Notes: a model not told the origin generated them from the letters alone. Positions 1-8,654 are shown, numbered from the stretch's first letter. The stretch is DNA of 43,186 nt from Bacteroidales bacterium (GCA_022784645.1 JALFZG010000016.1:1-43186); one strand, 5' to 3'. Numbers and translations: made by a program.

Positions 1-34
1 AGAGAAGTAACATTCACTCTCAACTTAAAACATA

Positions 35-142
35 TTAAGGTGGTTATAGCGTTGAGGTCCCACCCCTTCCCATTCCGAACAGGGTCGTTAAGCTCAACAT
101 CGCCGATGGTACTGCATTTGTGGGAGAGTAGGTAGCCGCCAA
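35..142 (+). rRNA. rrf: 5S ribosomal RNA
   Basis: The sequence matches the Bacteroidales 5S rRNA pattern: the 5' GGTGGTTATAGCG block, the central CCATTCCGAACAGG loop and the 3' GTGGGAGAGTAGGTAGCCGCC strand, which pairs with the 5' end. It is the last gene of an rRNA operon whose 23S lies left of the window. A strong intrinsic terminator follows within about 5 bases. The end points are accurate to a few bases. Confidence 0.95.
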
Positions 143-368
143 TTTTGAGAGGTTCAGATTCTGAACCTCTCTTTTTTGGCGGCTATCATTACTCTCCCAC
201 AAAAGTGGGATAGTAGATGAAGAAGCCATCCGTATATGGCTTCGATAGCGAGCGCCAGCCATAACTCCTATGGCTGGATATAAGCGAGCGGGAGAACTCA
301 CCGCCATTTTTGAGAGGTTCAGATTCTGAACCTCTCTTTTCTTTGAAGCTGTCATTACTCTCCCACAA
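136..368 (+). repeat. Duplicated terminator plus inverted 5S-tail cassette
   Basis: A cassette of about 68 bp occurs twice, at 136-203 and 301-368. Each copy runs CCGCCA, a short T stretch, the identical terminator hairpin, a T tract and then TCATTACTCTCCCACAAA, the near reverse complement of the 5S rRNA 3' end. Between the copies are two further perfect hairpins: 222-243 (arms GAAGCCAT and ATGGCTTC) and 255-277 (arms CCAGCCATA and TATGGCTGG). A degenerate direct copy of the 5S tail (GTGGGATAGTAG) begins at about 205. I see no coding potential; open frames here are only repeat read-through. Confidence 0.8.
147..177 (+). terminator. Terminator of the rRNA operon
   Basis: Perfect 11-bp stem (GAGAGGTTCAG at 147-157, CTGAACCTCTC at 161-171) with a 3-nt loop, followed by six T. 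It sits directly after the 5S rRNA. The bases outside the stem also pair: the 5S 3' end (117-142) with 176-203, so the terminator lies inside a much longer inverted repeat. Confidence 0.92.
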
Positions 369-396
369 AGCGTTTACAAACAGTGCAGTAACGCAA

Positions 397-470
397 GCGA
401 GCAACGCGAAGCAGCGAGTAACTCGAAGCAGCGAGCAACGCGAAGCGTTACAAACGTTACAAACGTTACA
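397..470 (+). repeat. 17-bp and 9-bp short tandem repeats
   Basis: Three tandem copies of a 17-bp unit (GCGAGCAACGCGAAGCA, with two changes in the middle copy) fill 397-447. They run straight into two and a half copies of a 9-bp unit (TTACAAACG) at 448-470. The rest of the gap to the esterase gene at 549 is AT-rich. I could not pick out a consensus promoter with confidence. Confidence 0.85.
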
Positions 471-548
471 CATTTTAGAGTAAGGATATGTCTTTTTTAT
501 GCTCATATATTCTAATAATTGGCATACATTTTGTTGCTCAAAGTCGTT

Positions 549-1724
549 ATGGAATATTCAATTATCAATACGCGCGAATATACGTTGCAAGAGTTTCGTG
601 ATATTATGAATGCGAAGCATCCTCGTTTGCAACCTACTTTAGATAATACGGTAGCAGTGTTGCCGCAGGATACTACTATTTCGGAATATGTTTATCATTA
701 TCGTTCTATGGATGAGCATGGCGAACCGATTATGCTTTCTTCTTTGATGCTTATTCCCAAACAAGGTGGCGCTTTTACTGCCGAACGATTATGGCTTGAG
801 AATCGCGCTACACAGTCGGCTGATAAGAATGTACCAACGCATAATTGGAATATTGGCGAAGTTCATGTATTGAATAATCAGGTGCTTGTATCGCCTGACT
901 TAATGAGTTTTGGTGCAAGCATCCATAAGCCGTTATGCTATTGTCATGCTGGTCTTGCAGCTCGTAATAGCGTGGATGCTGTAATATCTGTTCAGCATAT
1001 ATTGAGGGATTTAGGATATGTAAATCAGCCATTATCAGTATATAACTCTGGCCATTCGCAAGGCGGTTTTGATGCCTTGTCAGTTCATCGTTATATGGAA
1101 ACGGAAGCCACCGAAGAAGAGAAAGATTTCTTCCCTTTGGAGCGCTCTTTTTGTGCAGATGGCCCATATACACCGGATATACAGACGCAAATAGTATTAT
1201 CCCGAGAGAAATATTTGTATGGCGCCTATATGGTGATGAATGCCATGAGTCATTTGCATTATCATTCTGATTATTTTGAGCCTGGAATTACTATTGAAGA
1301 TTTCCTTACGGATGCAGCAAAGGAACTGCAGATAGCATCTTTGATTGAAAAGAAAGAACTTGGTAATAAGGATTTGGTGAAATACGTGATGGAATCGCTT
1401 GGGACACGAACATCTAACTTATTTGTACCCGATGCCTATTTGCCAGATGGAAAGTTGTATGATATGGTCATGCGTTGCTCGAAAGCTGACCGATTGATAG
1501 ATGGTTGGATGCCTTCCAAACCGATATATTTTTATCATGCGCATTATGATGAGTGCGTGGTAGTGGAGTGTATGCAAGCTGTTAAGACGGTATGGGGTCA
1601 CTTGCCGAATGTGATGATTGATGATGATTTGACTCCGATAGAGAATATTCCTAATAAGATGGTTCATGCCTATTCCGGTGGCGTTTTTCATAGGCGATTG
1701 CTCGAGCAAGTACCTACAATGTAA
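549..1724 (+). CDS. Alpha/beta-hydrolase family esterase or lipase-like protein
   Basis: The protein is 391 residues from the ATG at 549; an in-frame TTG at 519 would add ten unconvincing residues. The nucleophile elbow GHSQGG is clear (Ser about residue 170). Candidate acid and histidine positions lie near the C-terminus, in YHAHYDECV and KMVHAYSGG. The arrangement is that of single-domain alpha/beta hydrolases such as secretory lipases and carbohydrate esterases. No signal peptide is visible, so the protein is probably cytoplasmic. It lies 156 bp before a pectinesterase on the same strand, which makes a role in removing acyl groups from plant-polysaccharide fragments possible, but that is inference from context. 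Family confidence is good; substrate is unknown. Confidence 0.75.
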   Translation: MEYSIINTREYTLQEFRDIMNAKHPRLQPTLDNTVAVLPQDTTISEYVYHYRSMDEHGEPIMLSSLMLIPKQGGAFTAERLWLENRATQSADKNVPTHNWNIGEVHVLNNQVLVSPDLMSFGASIHKPLCYCHAGLAARNSVDAVISVQHILRDLGYVNQPLSVYNSGHSQGGFDALSVHRYMETEATEEEKDFFPLERSFCADGPYTPDIQTQIVLSREKYLYGAYMVMNAMSHLHYHSDYFEPGITIEDFLTDAAKELQIASLIEKKELGNKDLVKYVMESLGTRTSNLFVPDAYLPDGKLYDMVMRCSKADRLIDGWMPSKPIYFYHAHYDECVVVECMQAVKTVWGHLPNVMIDDDLTPIENIPNKMVHAYSGGVFHRRLLEQVPTM

Positions 1725-1816
1725 TATGCAACAAGGAATACCCGAAGTAGGACATAAAATGAGTATTTTTCTACATAATGCGTCAGTTTTTCCACGTTAT
1801 TTGCGTATTTTTTTAG

Positions 1817-1824
1817 TAATTTTG
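1817..1824 (+). promoter_or_regulatory. -7 box upstream of the first pectinesterase
   Basis: TAATTTTG matches the Bacteroidetes -7 consensus TAnnTTTG and is followed by GC, as in the other promoters of this window. No TTG lies at the expected 20-bp spacing; the nearest, at 1800-1803, is only 13 bp away. This would start a transcript at about 1831, 50 nt before the ATG. Confidence 0.5.
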
Positions 1825-1880
1825 CAGTCGGAAAAACAGATGTGCAGTTTGCACTGAGAAAAACACGGTATTGTCTGTCC

Positions 1881-3029
1881 ATGAAACGGTATGCAATTCT
1901 TATTACGATTTTCTTGAGTCTCAGCATCATTTCACAAGCTGAGCATGTGGTGCATGTAAGTGCGGGCGAGAAGATTGCCGATGCACTTGAATTGGCGCGT
2001 AAAGTATATGCTGAATCAGGCGAATCGAGCATCATCATGATCGAGCCTGGTACGTATTATGAAGAACTTACGATTGATGTGCCGAACGTGACGTTGCGCA
2101 ATGCCGCAGCGGAGCCGAGTATTGAAATGCGGAACGGAGGCGTTGATATAGCAGAAGGCGCTGTTCGTATCAGTTGGTATTGCGGGCATGGGTATCAGTA
2201 CAAATCCATGGGGAGTCGATTCAACTATGGCGGTAAGAGAGAGCGTCGTTGGAATGCATCGGTATTGGTATCTGCACCTGGTTTTTGCGCAGAGAATATA
2301 ATTTTTGAAAATTCCTTTAATATGTATGTTTCGCCAGCCGAACTGCTAGACAGCTTGGTGGATATTACTCGTGCCGAAGAGCTTTGTGGGCAGGATATGA
2401 GTGCATATTGGAGCGAGCGCGAACGACCGAAACGGCTGATGCCCAATCGTCCGAAAGTAGCATATAATACGGACGTTCAGAATCGATTGTATAGAGAACG
2501 CGCTTCCGCTATTTCTTTTACGAGTGAAGCAACGGGGTGCGTATTGAAGAACTGCCGCGTTATCGGACGTCAAGATGCTTTTTATGGTGATCATGGGGCA
2601 TCGGTCTTGGTAGAAGGAGGTGCACTTTGTGGTGCAGTTGATTATATCTTCGGCGGTTTGTCGCTTACCGTTAGAGGTGCAGAATTGGTAGGAATGGTTA
2701 ATACTGAAAAGAACGACGTTTGCTATATTTCTGCTGGTCGAGGTGCCAATCTTGACAGTATAGCAGCTCACCCGGAATGGCGTGATTCTATTCCGAAAGA
2801 CGAGATAGTAGAGCAGGGGATGCTGTTTGAAAATTGCTTAGTGCGATTTGCAACTACTGATGAGTTATGCTCTCCGAGCAATCACCCCATCTATCTTGGT
2901 AGGCCTTGGCGATGGTGGGGCGAAACGGTGTTTACCAATACGAAAGCCGATGAAGGCGTATTGGCTGAAGAACGTTGGAGCCTCGGACTGACGAAAGGGC
3001 ATAAAGCGCCATTTGTAGCTGACAGATAG
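1881..3029 (+). CDS. Secreted pectinesterase (CE8-type)
   Basis: Pectinesterases remove methyl esters from homogalacturonan and open it to lyases and hydrolases. This 382-residue protein starts at the ATG at 1881, which gives a clean signal peptide (MKRYAILITIFLSLSIISQA); the longer frame from 1842 would bury it. The CE8 beta-helix motifs occur in order: PGTYYEEL near the N-terminus, GRQDAFYGD (first catalytic Asp), GAVDYIFGG (second catalytic Asp) and YLGRPWRWWG (active-site Arg). An insertion of roughly 60 residues with SAYWSERERPKR-type sequence sits before the catalytic motifs. It is followed by a second pectinesterase gene 106 bp downstream, probably in the same transcript. Confidence 0.9.
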   Translation: MKRYAILITIFLSLSIISQAEHVVHVSAGEKIADALELARKVYAESGESSIIMIEPGTYYEELTIDVPNVTLRNAAAEPSIEMRNGGVDIAEGAVRISWYCGHGYQYKSMGSRFNYGGKRERRWNASVLVSAPGFCAENIIFENSFNMYVSPAELLDSLVDITRAEELCGQDMSAYWSERERPKRLMPNRPKVAYNTDVQNRLYRERASAISFTSEATGCVLKNCRVIGRQDAFYGDHGASVLVEGGALCGAVDYIFGGLSLTVRGAELVGMVNTEKNDVCYISAGRGANLDSIAAHPEWRDSIPKDEIVEQGMLFENCLVRFATTDELCSPSNHPIYLGRPWRWWGETVFTNTKADEGVLAEERWSLGLTKGHKAPFVADR

Positions 3030-3135
3030 TTTTCAGCAGACATGACTGTAATCAAGTACGGTAAATTCGTTGTTATCAATTGTTAGATAGTTTATTTATC
3101 TATTATCAATATTACTTACTTTAAACAACGCAAAC

Positions 3136-5724
3136 ATGAGAAAACTTTCCTTATTTCTTCTGTTGATGGTTTCTGCTCTTGTAATGGCAGGACCGAACGA
3201 TTTGCTATGGGATTATACGGTAGCAGCTCCTACCGCAAACCCTGACAATGGTCTCTATTATGGCAATCCGGTATCGGATGCAGCTGGTACGAACCTTGGT
3301 CTTAAGGGTATCAAGATGAACAGTTCAGGTTATGCTTATTTTGAGAAAGCTCCTGTAGCTGGTAAACTCAAATTGATTATCTCCAATCGTAAGAACACGA
3401 TGGACTATAAAGTGGACGTTTACAGAGGTTCGCTCGTTTCGGGTACGCCCACTAAGGGTGATCTTATTGCTACTTCTGATGCAGCACAAGGTCCTACTGA
3501 GGTAGTTATCGAACTTGATTCAACAGTGACCGGCGTTTATATCTGCCGCAATACGCCTTCTGAAGGTGTATTGAGCAAGGTGGAGTTTAAGGAAACGGTT
3601 GCTCGTACGTTTACCGACTTTGAAATTGACATGACTGCAGATTCGCTTACGTTGCCTGAAGGTGTAACGCAAGTTAGTTATGCACAACATGCTGCAAGCT
3701 ATAATGGTCCCTCTCATGGATGGATGTGGGCTGCTTTCCGTTTTGCAGTAGATGGTCCGGTTCGCATCACTTTGGGCGGATGTCAGTATGCAGCTACCAA
3801 TAGTGCCTATGTTTGCAGCACGCAGGATATCAATCAAGACGGCCTTGTAAACGAATCTGACGTATATGGATATATCGATATTACATCGGCAGGTTGCTAT
3901 CACAATGGAGGTACCGCTTCTTGGGTGTATAATCACGAAGAGGCTGATACGCTGATTGTTTATTGCGGCCAATATTGCCCCTATCTCAAGGTTGAAGCTT
4001 GCGAGTTTATTCCTGACGTAAAAATCAAGTATTATGACCAGAATGGTGTGAAGTTGGGAGAAGAAACGGTAGAGCCAGGTTCTGCTTTTGAGCCTAAGTA
4101 TACTATCGATTCGGTTGCTGACGGCATGGCATTCCGCGGTTGGGTAACCAGCTTGGGTAAGAAAGTAAATGCAGGTGATGTTGTTGAGTCGGATCTCGTT
4201 CTCAATGCGCTCGTTACTCCTATTGAGTATGCAACCACCGGTTCGCACTATAAGTATGACATGACCAAGAACACGTTCTATGTGGAGGATCACGAACTTA
4301 TTTCTGCTACGGGCGTTTGGCATGACGGCCAGCATGGTTTCGTATTTAATAATGGCGAAGAGATGCGCCTTGTAGTGTCTCCGAAGGCATATGTATCTGT
4401 AGGTCTTTGCACGTATACCAACACCTCTAATCAGGTGATTCGCAATGCTGCAGGTGATTCTGTAGCTGTAATGCAGGTAATCCACAATGGTGAGGAGAAC
4501 GCTACTACCGATGGTGCGCTCTGCTCGTTCTATTATGAGACCACGCAGGAGGATACGCTTGTATTCAATTTCACCACCACTTCATATATCCACTTTGTAG
4601 AGGTATATAACGTAGCTAATCCGCTTACTAAGGTAGGTCATGTTTATGACATTCCTGCAGGTGATGCTGCTGCCTTCATGCTTGCTGCTGCTCAGCTCCA
4701 GAAGGGTGATACGATTCAGCTTCATGATGGTATTTACGATCTTGGCGAGACCGTGCTCACTACTATCAGTGCTGATAGCGTAGTGATTCGCGGTGAGTCG
4801 ATGACTGGTACAATCATCAAGAATGCTCCGGATGCTAAGATCGAGGGTATTTCTACAACGGCTACCATCCTCAATACGGGTAATTACAATGTATATGAGA
4901 ACCTCACTCTCCAGAATGCGCTTGATTACTATAAGGCAGACAACGGTCGTGCTGTTTGCTTGCAGGACAAGGGTACTTACACTGCTTGCTACAATGTTCG
5001 TCTGCTCTCTTATCAAGACACCTATTACAGCAATAAACCTGGTCAGAAGTGCTGGTTTGAGGATTGCGAAATCCACGGAACGGTGGACTTCATCTGTGGT
5101 TCTGGTTCGGTTTATTTCTACAACACGTTGCTTTATTGCGAGCGTCGCTCGAAAGACGGCAGTGGAGAAGACTGCTTGACCGCAAACAACAGCCAGACGG
5201 CAGTAGGCGACAAGGGTTATGTATTTGACCGCTGCACCATCCAATCGGAGTGCCCCACCATCTCGCTCAGCCGTTCTTGGAATGACCAACCTCAGGTCAC
5301 TTACCTGCTCACAACGCTTGACATGAGTGCCGGTCAGTTTGGTCTTACCAGCGAAAAGATTCAACGTTGGACTATTGCTGGTATGAATAATTGTGTTCCT
5401 TATGACTTCTCTGAGTACAACACCATGGATACCGAAGGCAACGTGATTTCGCCGGCATCCAATGAGGTTGCTTTCTTTGGCAAAGAGGAGAATAAGAAAG
5501 AGACAATCATCGGTTACGAAACTGCAGAGCAAAAGTCGTATATCCATTTCTTTGGAGATTGGCAGCCTGCTCGCAATTATGTAGCCTTCCCCGCTCCCAA
5601 GGAGGAGTCTGCAGTTGAGAACACCGAAGTTGCTGAGGGCGTAAAGAAGAGCATGATGAACGGCCAGCTCGTAATTGAGAAGAATGGCGTTCGCTACAAT
5701 GCGCTCGGTCAGGTAATTCGTTAA
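3136..5724 (+). CDS. Large multidomain secreted pectinesterase
   Basis: An 862-residue exported protein with signal peptide MRKLSLFLLLMVSALVMA. The N-terminal half holds several beta-rich modules. One, at about 165-290, contains a calcium-loop sequence DINQDGLVNESD at 231-242. Next, at about 293-365, is a repeat resembling the Listeria/Bacteroides (InlB-B or Flg_new) type (KIKYYDQNGVKLGEETVEPG), then another beta-sandwich-like module. The CE8 catalytic beta-helix occupies about 505-760: LLSYQDTYYS and GTVDFICGSG carry the two catalytic Asp residues, and LSRSW replaces the usual LGRPW. The C-terminus ends GQLVIEKNGVRYNALGQVIR, a tail seen on secreted Bacteroidales proteins that I take for a sorting or anchoring signal (inference). 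It probably works with the pectinesterase immediately upstream. A terminator follows at 5763. Confidence 0.88.
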   Translation: MRKLSLFLLLMVSALVMAGPNDLLWDYTVAAPTANPDNGLYYGNPVSDAAGTNLGLKGIKMNSSGYAYFEKAPVAGKLKLIISNRKNTMDYKVDVYRGSLVSGTPTKGDLIATSDAAQGPTEVVIELDSTVTGVYICRNTPSEGVLSKVEFKETVARTFTDFEIDMTADSLTLPEGVTQVSYAQHAASYNGPSHGWMWAAFRFAVDGPVRITLGGCQYAATNSAYVCSTQDINQDGLVNESDVYGYIDITSAGCYHNGGTASWVYNHEEADTLIVYCGQYCPYLKVEACEFIPDVKIKYYDQNGVKLGEETVEPGSAFEPKYTIDSVADGMAFRGWVTSLGKKVNAGDVVESDLVLNALVTPIEYATTGSHYKYDMTKNTFYVEDHELISATGVWHDGQHGFVFNNGEEMRLVVSPKAYVSVGLCTYTNTSNQVIRNAAGDSVAVMQVIHNGEENATTDGALCSFYYETTQEDTLVFNFTTTSYIHFVEVYNVANPLTKVGHVYDIPAGDAAAFMLAAAQLQKGDTIQLHDGIYDLGETVLTTISADSVVIRGESMTGTIIKNAPDAKIEGISTTATILNTGNYNVYENLTLQNALDYYKADNGRAVCLQDKGTYTACYNVRLLSYQDTYYSNKPGQKCWFEDCEIHGTVDFICGSGSVYFYNTLLYCERRSKDGSGEDCLTANNSQTAVGDKGYVFDRCTIQSECPTISLSRSWNDQPQVTYLLTTLDMSAGQFGLTSEKIQRWTIAGMNNCVPYDFSEYNTMDTEGNVISPASNEVAFFGKEENKKETIIGYETAEQKSYIHFFGDWQPARNYVAFPAPKEESAVENTEVAEGVKKSMMNGQLVIEKNGVRYNALGQVIR

Positions 5725-5762
5725 TATATAACATGCTCTTAGGAGCATAACTATACAAAAAA

Positions 5763-5795
5763 GGGCAGAAATAAAGCGTTTTCTGCTCTTTTTTT
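5763..5795 (+). terminator. Terminator after the pectinesterase genes
   Basis: Stem GGGCAGAAA (5763-5771) pairs with TTTCTGCTC (5780-5788) through one G-U pair, followed by seven T. Confidence 0.85.
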
Positions 5796-5825
5796 ATGTT
5801 TGGGAGAAAAAAACATGCATTTTTC

Positions 5826-5856
5826 TTGCGTATGTAAAAAAAAAGCAGTAATTTTG
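5826..5856 (+). promoter_or_regulatory. Promoter of rplS
   Basis: TTG at 5826-5828, a 20-bp spacer and TAATTTTG at 5849-5856 match the Bacteroidetes sigma-ABfr consensus. The predicted start is near 5863, which leaves a leader of about 135 nt before the rplS ATG. Confidence 0.8.
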
Positions 5857-5862
5857 CATCGA

Positions 5863-5998
5863 ATATCGGCCTACGCCTCTCGCCGAGCGGTTCTTTGGGG
5901 CAATTTGATTGCTTGTGGTGAAGGACTTAGCGCTTGAGGTGACGCGTATTGCCTTAACAATGTCCCGCGATGGGACGTATAAAACGTTTTATATAAAA
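5863..5998 (+). promoter_or_regulatory. Structured 5' leader of rplS
   Basis: The roughly 135-nt leader contains three foldable elements: TCGGC (5866-5870) with GCCGA (5882-5886), GTCCC (5962-5966) with GGGAC (5972-5976), and a perfect 14-bp palindrome ATAAAACGTTTTAT (5979-5992) ending six bases before the start codon. Ribosomal-protein leaders often bind their own protein; for L19 this is established in some other phyla. Here it is inference from structure and position. Confidence 0.5.
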
Positions 5999-6355
5999 AT
6001 GGATTTAATTAAGATTGCCGAACAGGCATTCGCCGGCGAGAAGAAAGAGTTCCCGGCATTCAAGTCAGGTGACACTGTAACCGTAGCGTACCGCATTAAA
6101 GAGGGTAACAAAGAGCGTATTCAGGAGTTCCGTGGTGATGTAATCAAGATCAGCGGCTCAGAAGATAAGAAGCGCTTTACGGTTCGCAAGATGTCGGGTA
6201 ACGTAGGTGTTGAGCGTATTTTCCCAATGGATTCTCCGTTTATCGAGTCCATCACCGTTAACAAGTACGGTAAAGTACGTCGCGCTAAGCTTTATTACCT
6301 TCGTAACCTCACCGGTAAGAAGGCTCGCATTCCCGAGCGCATCGTTAAGAAATAA
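5999..6355 (+). CDS. rplS: 50S ribosomal protein L19
   Basis: A 118-residue protein of normal L19 length. It contains the family pattern FKSGDTVTVAYRIKEGNKERIQEFRGDVIK in the first half and VERIFPMDSPFIESITV followed by KVRRAKLYYLRNLTGKKARIPER in the second. L19 sits at the 30S-50S interface. The ATG at 5999 is chosen because it begins MDLIKIAEQAF, which is the L19 N-terminus; an upstream in-frame start at 5909 would translate the leader. It has its own promoter and terminator, so it is monocistronic. Confidence 0.97.
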   Translation: MDLIKIAEQAFAGEKKEFPAFKSGDTVTVAYRIKEGNKERIQEFRGDVIKISGSEDKKRFTVRKMSGNVGVERIFPMDSPFIESITVNKYGKVRRAKLYYLRNLTGKKARIPERIVKK

Positions 6356-6372
6356 GCTTTTGCTTATTGCTG

Positions 6373-6398
6373 AAAGGAGCACGCGAGTGCTCCTTTTT
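6373..6398 (+). terminator. Terminator of rplS
   Basis: Perfect 10-bp stem AAAGGAGCAC / GTGCTCCTTT closed by a GCGA tetraloop and followed by a T run. It lies 18 bases after the stop codon. Confidence 0.9.
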
Positions 6399-6494
6399 CT
6401 GTAAGAAATTGACCGTTCTCGTTAAGCTAGATGAGTAGAGCTGAGTTTACTTGAGTTCAGCCATGGCAAGAAAACAACTAATATATAAGATATC

Positions 6495-8564
6495 ATGCAC
6501 GAAGCATTTATTCTACATAGTAAATATTCGCCTACTGGCGATCAGCCTGAAGCTATTCGTCAGCTTGCAGAGGGCATCCGTATGGGTGCTCGCGCACAGA
6601 CATTGCTTGGCGTAACGGGTAGTGGAAAAACGTTCACGATGGCCAACGTGATTCAAGAAGTAAATCGCCCCACACTCATTCTTAGCCATAATAAAACGTT
6701 GGCTGCTCAGCTTTATGCCGAGATGAAGGCATTCTTTCCGGAGAATGCTGTAGAATACTTCGTGTCGTATTACGATTACTATCAACCCGAAGCCTATATC
6801 CCGCAGTCAGATACGTATATAGAGAAAGATCTGAGCATCAATATGGAGATTGAGAAACTCCGACTGAGTGCGATTTCTTCTCTCTTGAGCGGACGAAAAG
6901 ATGTGATTGTGGTGAGTTCAGTAAGTTGCTTATATGGTATAGGTAACCCGCAGGATTTCTCGCAAAATGCGATTTTAGTAGATAAAAACGTACCGATTCT
7001 CCGTGATGAGTTTCTGTTGCAATTAGTTGATTCACAATATACTCGAAGTGATATAGAGCTCCGGAGAGGAACATTTCGCGTAAAGGGTGATACGGTAGAT
7101 ATCTTCCTTGCGTATGCGGATTATGCCGTTCGCATCAGTTTTTGGGGCAATGATATCGATGAGATTTATACGTTCGACCCTGCGGATGGGCATACGATTG
7201 ACTATTTTGATTATTTCAATATCTATCCGGCTTCGATTTTCAACACGAATAAAGAGCGCGTGCAGACGGCAATCCAAGAAATTCGGCATGATCTTGGCAA
7301 GCAAGTGCTGCAGTTCATTTCAGAAGGACGCGATTTGGAAGCTAAGCGCATTGAAGAACGCGTAAAATATGATTTAGAGATGATTCAGGAGCTCGGTTAT
7401 TGCTCGGGCGTAGAGAACTACAGCCGCTACTTCGATGGAAGAGCGGAGGGAACTCGTCCGTATTGCTTGCTCGATTATTTCCCTAAGGATATGCTGCTGA
7501 TGGTGGATGAGAGTCATGTGACGGTACCTCAGATTGCTGCTATGGCAGGAGGCGATGCAGCGCGAAAAAACAACCTTGTCTATTATGGATTTCGTTTGCC
7601 GGCAGCACGAGATAATCGACCGATGACCTTTGCAGAATGGGAAGAGGCCGTTGGGCTTCATGACTTGTCAGCAGAGTCGTTGCGCACCACCGTTTTTGTG
7701 AGTGCTACTCCTGCGGAGTATGAGTTGCAGAAGTCGGGTGGAGTAGTGGTAGAGCAGGTTATCCGGCCTACAGGTTTGCTCGATCCGGAGATTGATGTGC
7801 GTCCGTCAAAGAATCAAGTAGATGATTTGATGGAGGAAATTCAGCAACGTATAGAGGTTGAAGAACGCGTATTAGTGACTACGTTGACCAAGCGAATGGC
7901 AGAAGAACTGGATGCGTATTTGCGAAAATATGGAGTACGATGCGCATATATCCATTCGGATGTGGATACGATTGAGCGTGTGCAGATCATGGATGATTTG
8001 CGCAAGGGTGTGTATGATGTGCTTGTGGGGGTGAATCTTCTGCGTGAAGGCCTTGACCTTCCGCAAGTGAGCCTTGTAGCCATACTAGATGCGGATAGTA
8101 GTGGTTTTCTCCGCGACCATCGTAGTCTCACCCAGACAGCGGGTCGTGCGGCAAGACATGTGCATGGTAAGGTAATCATGTATGCGGATAAGATAACGCC
8201 TGCCATGCAACTTACTATTGATGAAACGGCTCGCCGACGTAGGATTCAGATGGCATATAATGAAACTCACGGTATCACGCCCCATGCTGTTGGCGGTATC
8301 ACGCAGGGCATGAATCCGCTTGCCGGCTTATCGAAAGCAGCAGAAGAAGAGCAGAAGCAATACGAAGTGAAGCAAATTTTTGAGGCGGTAAGAAAGCCCA
8401 TTATTGAAGCAATGAGCGAGAAAGAATTGCGCAAATCCATCGACGAGACGCTCCGCCGAATGCGTCAAGCTGCCAAAGATTTGGATTTCCGCGAGGCAGC
8501 TGCTTTGCGCGACGAGGCTGCTCTCATGCAAGCTCGCTTGGATAGCATGACAGAGAAAGCGTAA
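6495..8564 (+). CDS. uvrB: Excinuclease ABC subunit B
   Basis: UvrB (689 residues, normal length) receives damaged DNA from UvrA, verifies the lesion and positions UvrC for dual incision. Walker A is GVTGSGKTF near residue 40; the damage-probing hairpin region includes SYYDYYQPEAYIPQSDTYIEK; helicase motifs include VDESHVT, VSATPA and REGLDLPQVSLVAILDAD with the TQTAGRAARH motif VI. The C-terminal UVR coiled-coil motif (LRRMRQAAKDLDFREAAALRD) that contacts UvrC is present. The ATG at 6495 gives the expected MHEAFILHSKYSPTGDQPEAI N-terminus. The 96 bp before it show no consensus promoter that I can support. Confidence 0.98.
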   Translation: MHEAFILHSKYSPTGDQPEAIRQLAEGIRMGARAQTLLGVTGSGKTFTMANVIQEVNRPTLILSHNKTLAAQLYAEMKAFFPENAVEYFVSYYDYYQPEAYIPQSDTYIEKDLSINMEIEKLRLSAISSLLSGRKDVIVVSSVSCLYGIGNPQDFSQNAILVDKNVPILRDEFLLQLVDSQYTRSDIELRRGTFRVKGDTVDIFLAYADYAVRISFWGNDIDEIYTFDPADGHTIDYFDYFNIYPASIFNTNKERVQTAIQEIRHDLGKQVLQFISEGRDLEAKRIEERVKYDLEMIQELGYCSGVENYSRYFDGRAEGTRPYCLLDYFPKDMLLMVDESHVTVPQIAAMAGGDAARKNNLVYYGFRLPAARDNRPMTFAEWEEAVGLHDLSAESLRTTVFVSATPAEYELQKSGGVVVEQVIRPTGLLDPEIDVRPSKNQVDDLMEEIQQRIEVEERVLVTTLTKRMAEELDAYLRKYGVRCAYIHSDVDTIERVQIMDDLRKGVYDVLVGVNLLREGLDLPQVSLVAILDADSSGFLRDHRSLTQTAGRAARHVHGKVIMYADKITPAMQLTIDETARRRRIQMAYNETHGITPHAVGGITQGMNPLAGLSKAAEEEQKQYEVKQIFEAVRKPIIEAMSEKELRKSIDETLRRMRQAAKDLDFREAAALRDEAALMQARLDSMTEKA

Positions 8565-8654
8565 GCAAATGAAGTAAATCTTTCCCTGCCTCCTTCAGCG
8601 AAGGGACTACATTTAGTTTGGGCTTATAAGGGTAGGGGAAGTATATCCTTAAGC

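Noticed and set aside
44..506. Two minus-strand ORFs of 103 and 105 codons over the 5S rRNA tail
   Set aside because: They run through the 5S gene, the terminator hairpins and the tandem repeats; the shared peptide segments are only the repeated DNA read twice.
3520..5748. Long minus-strand ORFs (321 and 388 codons) opposite the large pectinesterase
   Set aside because: They are antisense shadows of a clear CE8 gene and have no recognisable domains.
5909..5998. N-terminal extension of L19 from the in-frame start at 5909
   Set aside because: The extra 30 residues match no L19 and would be translated from the structured leader; the ATG at 5999 gives the conserved N-terminus.
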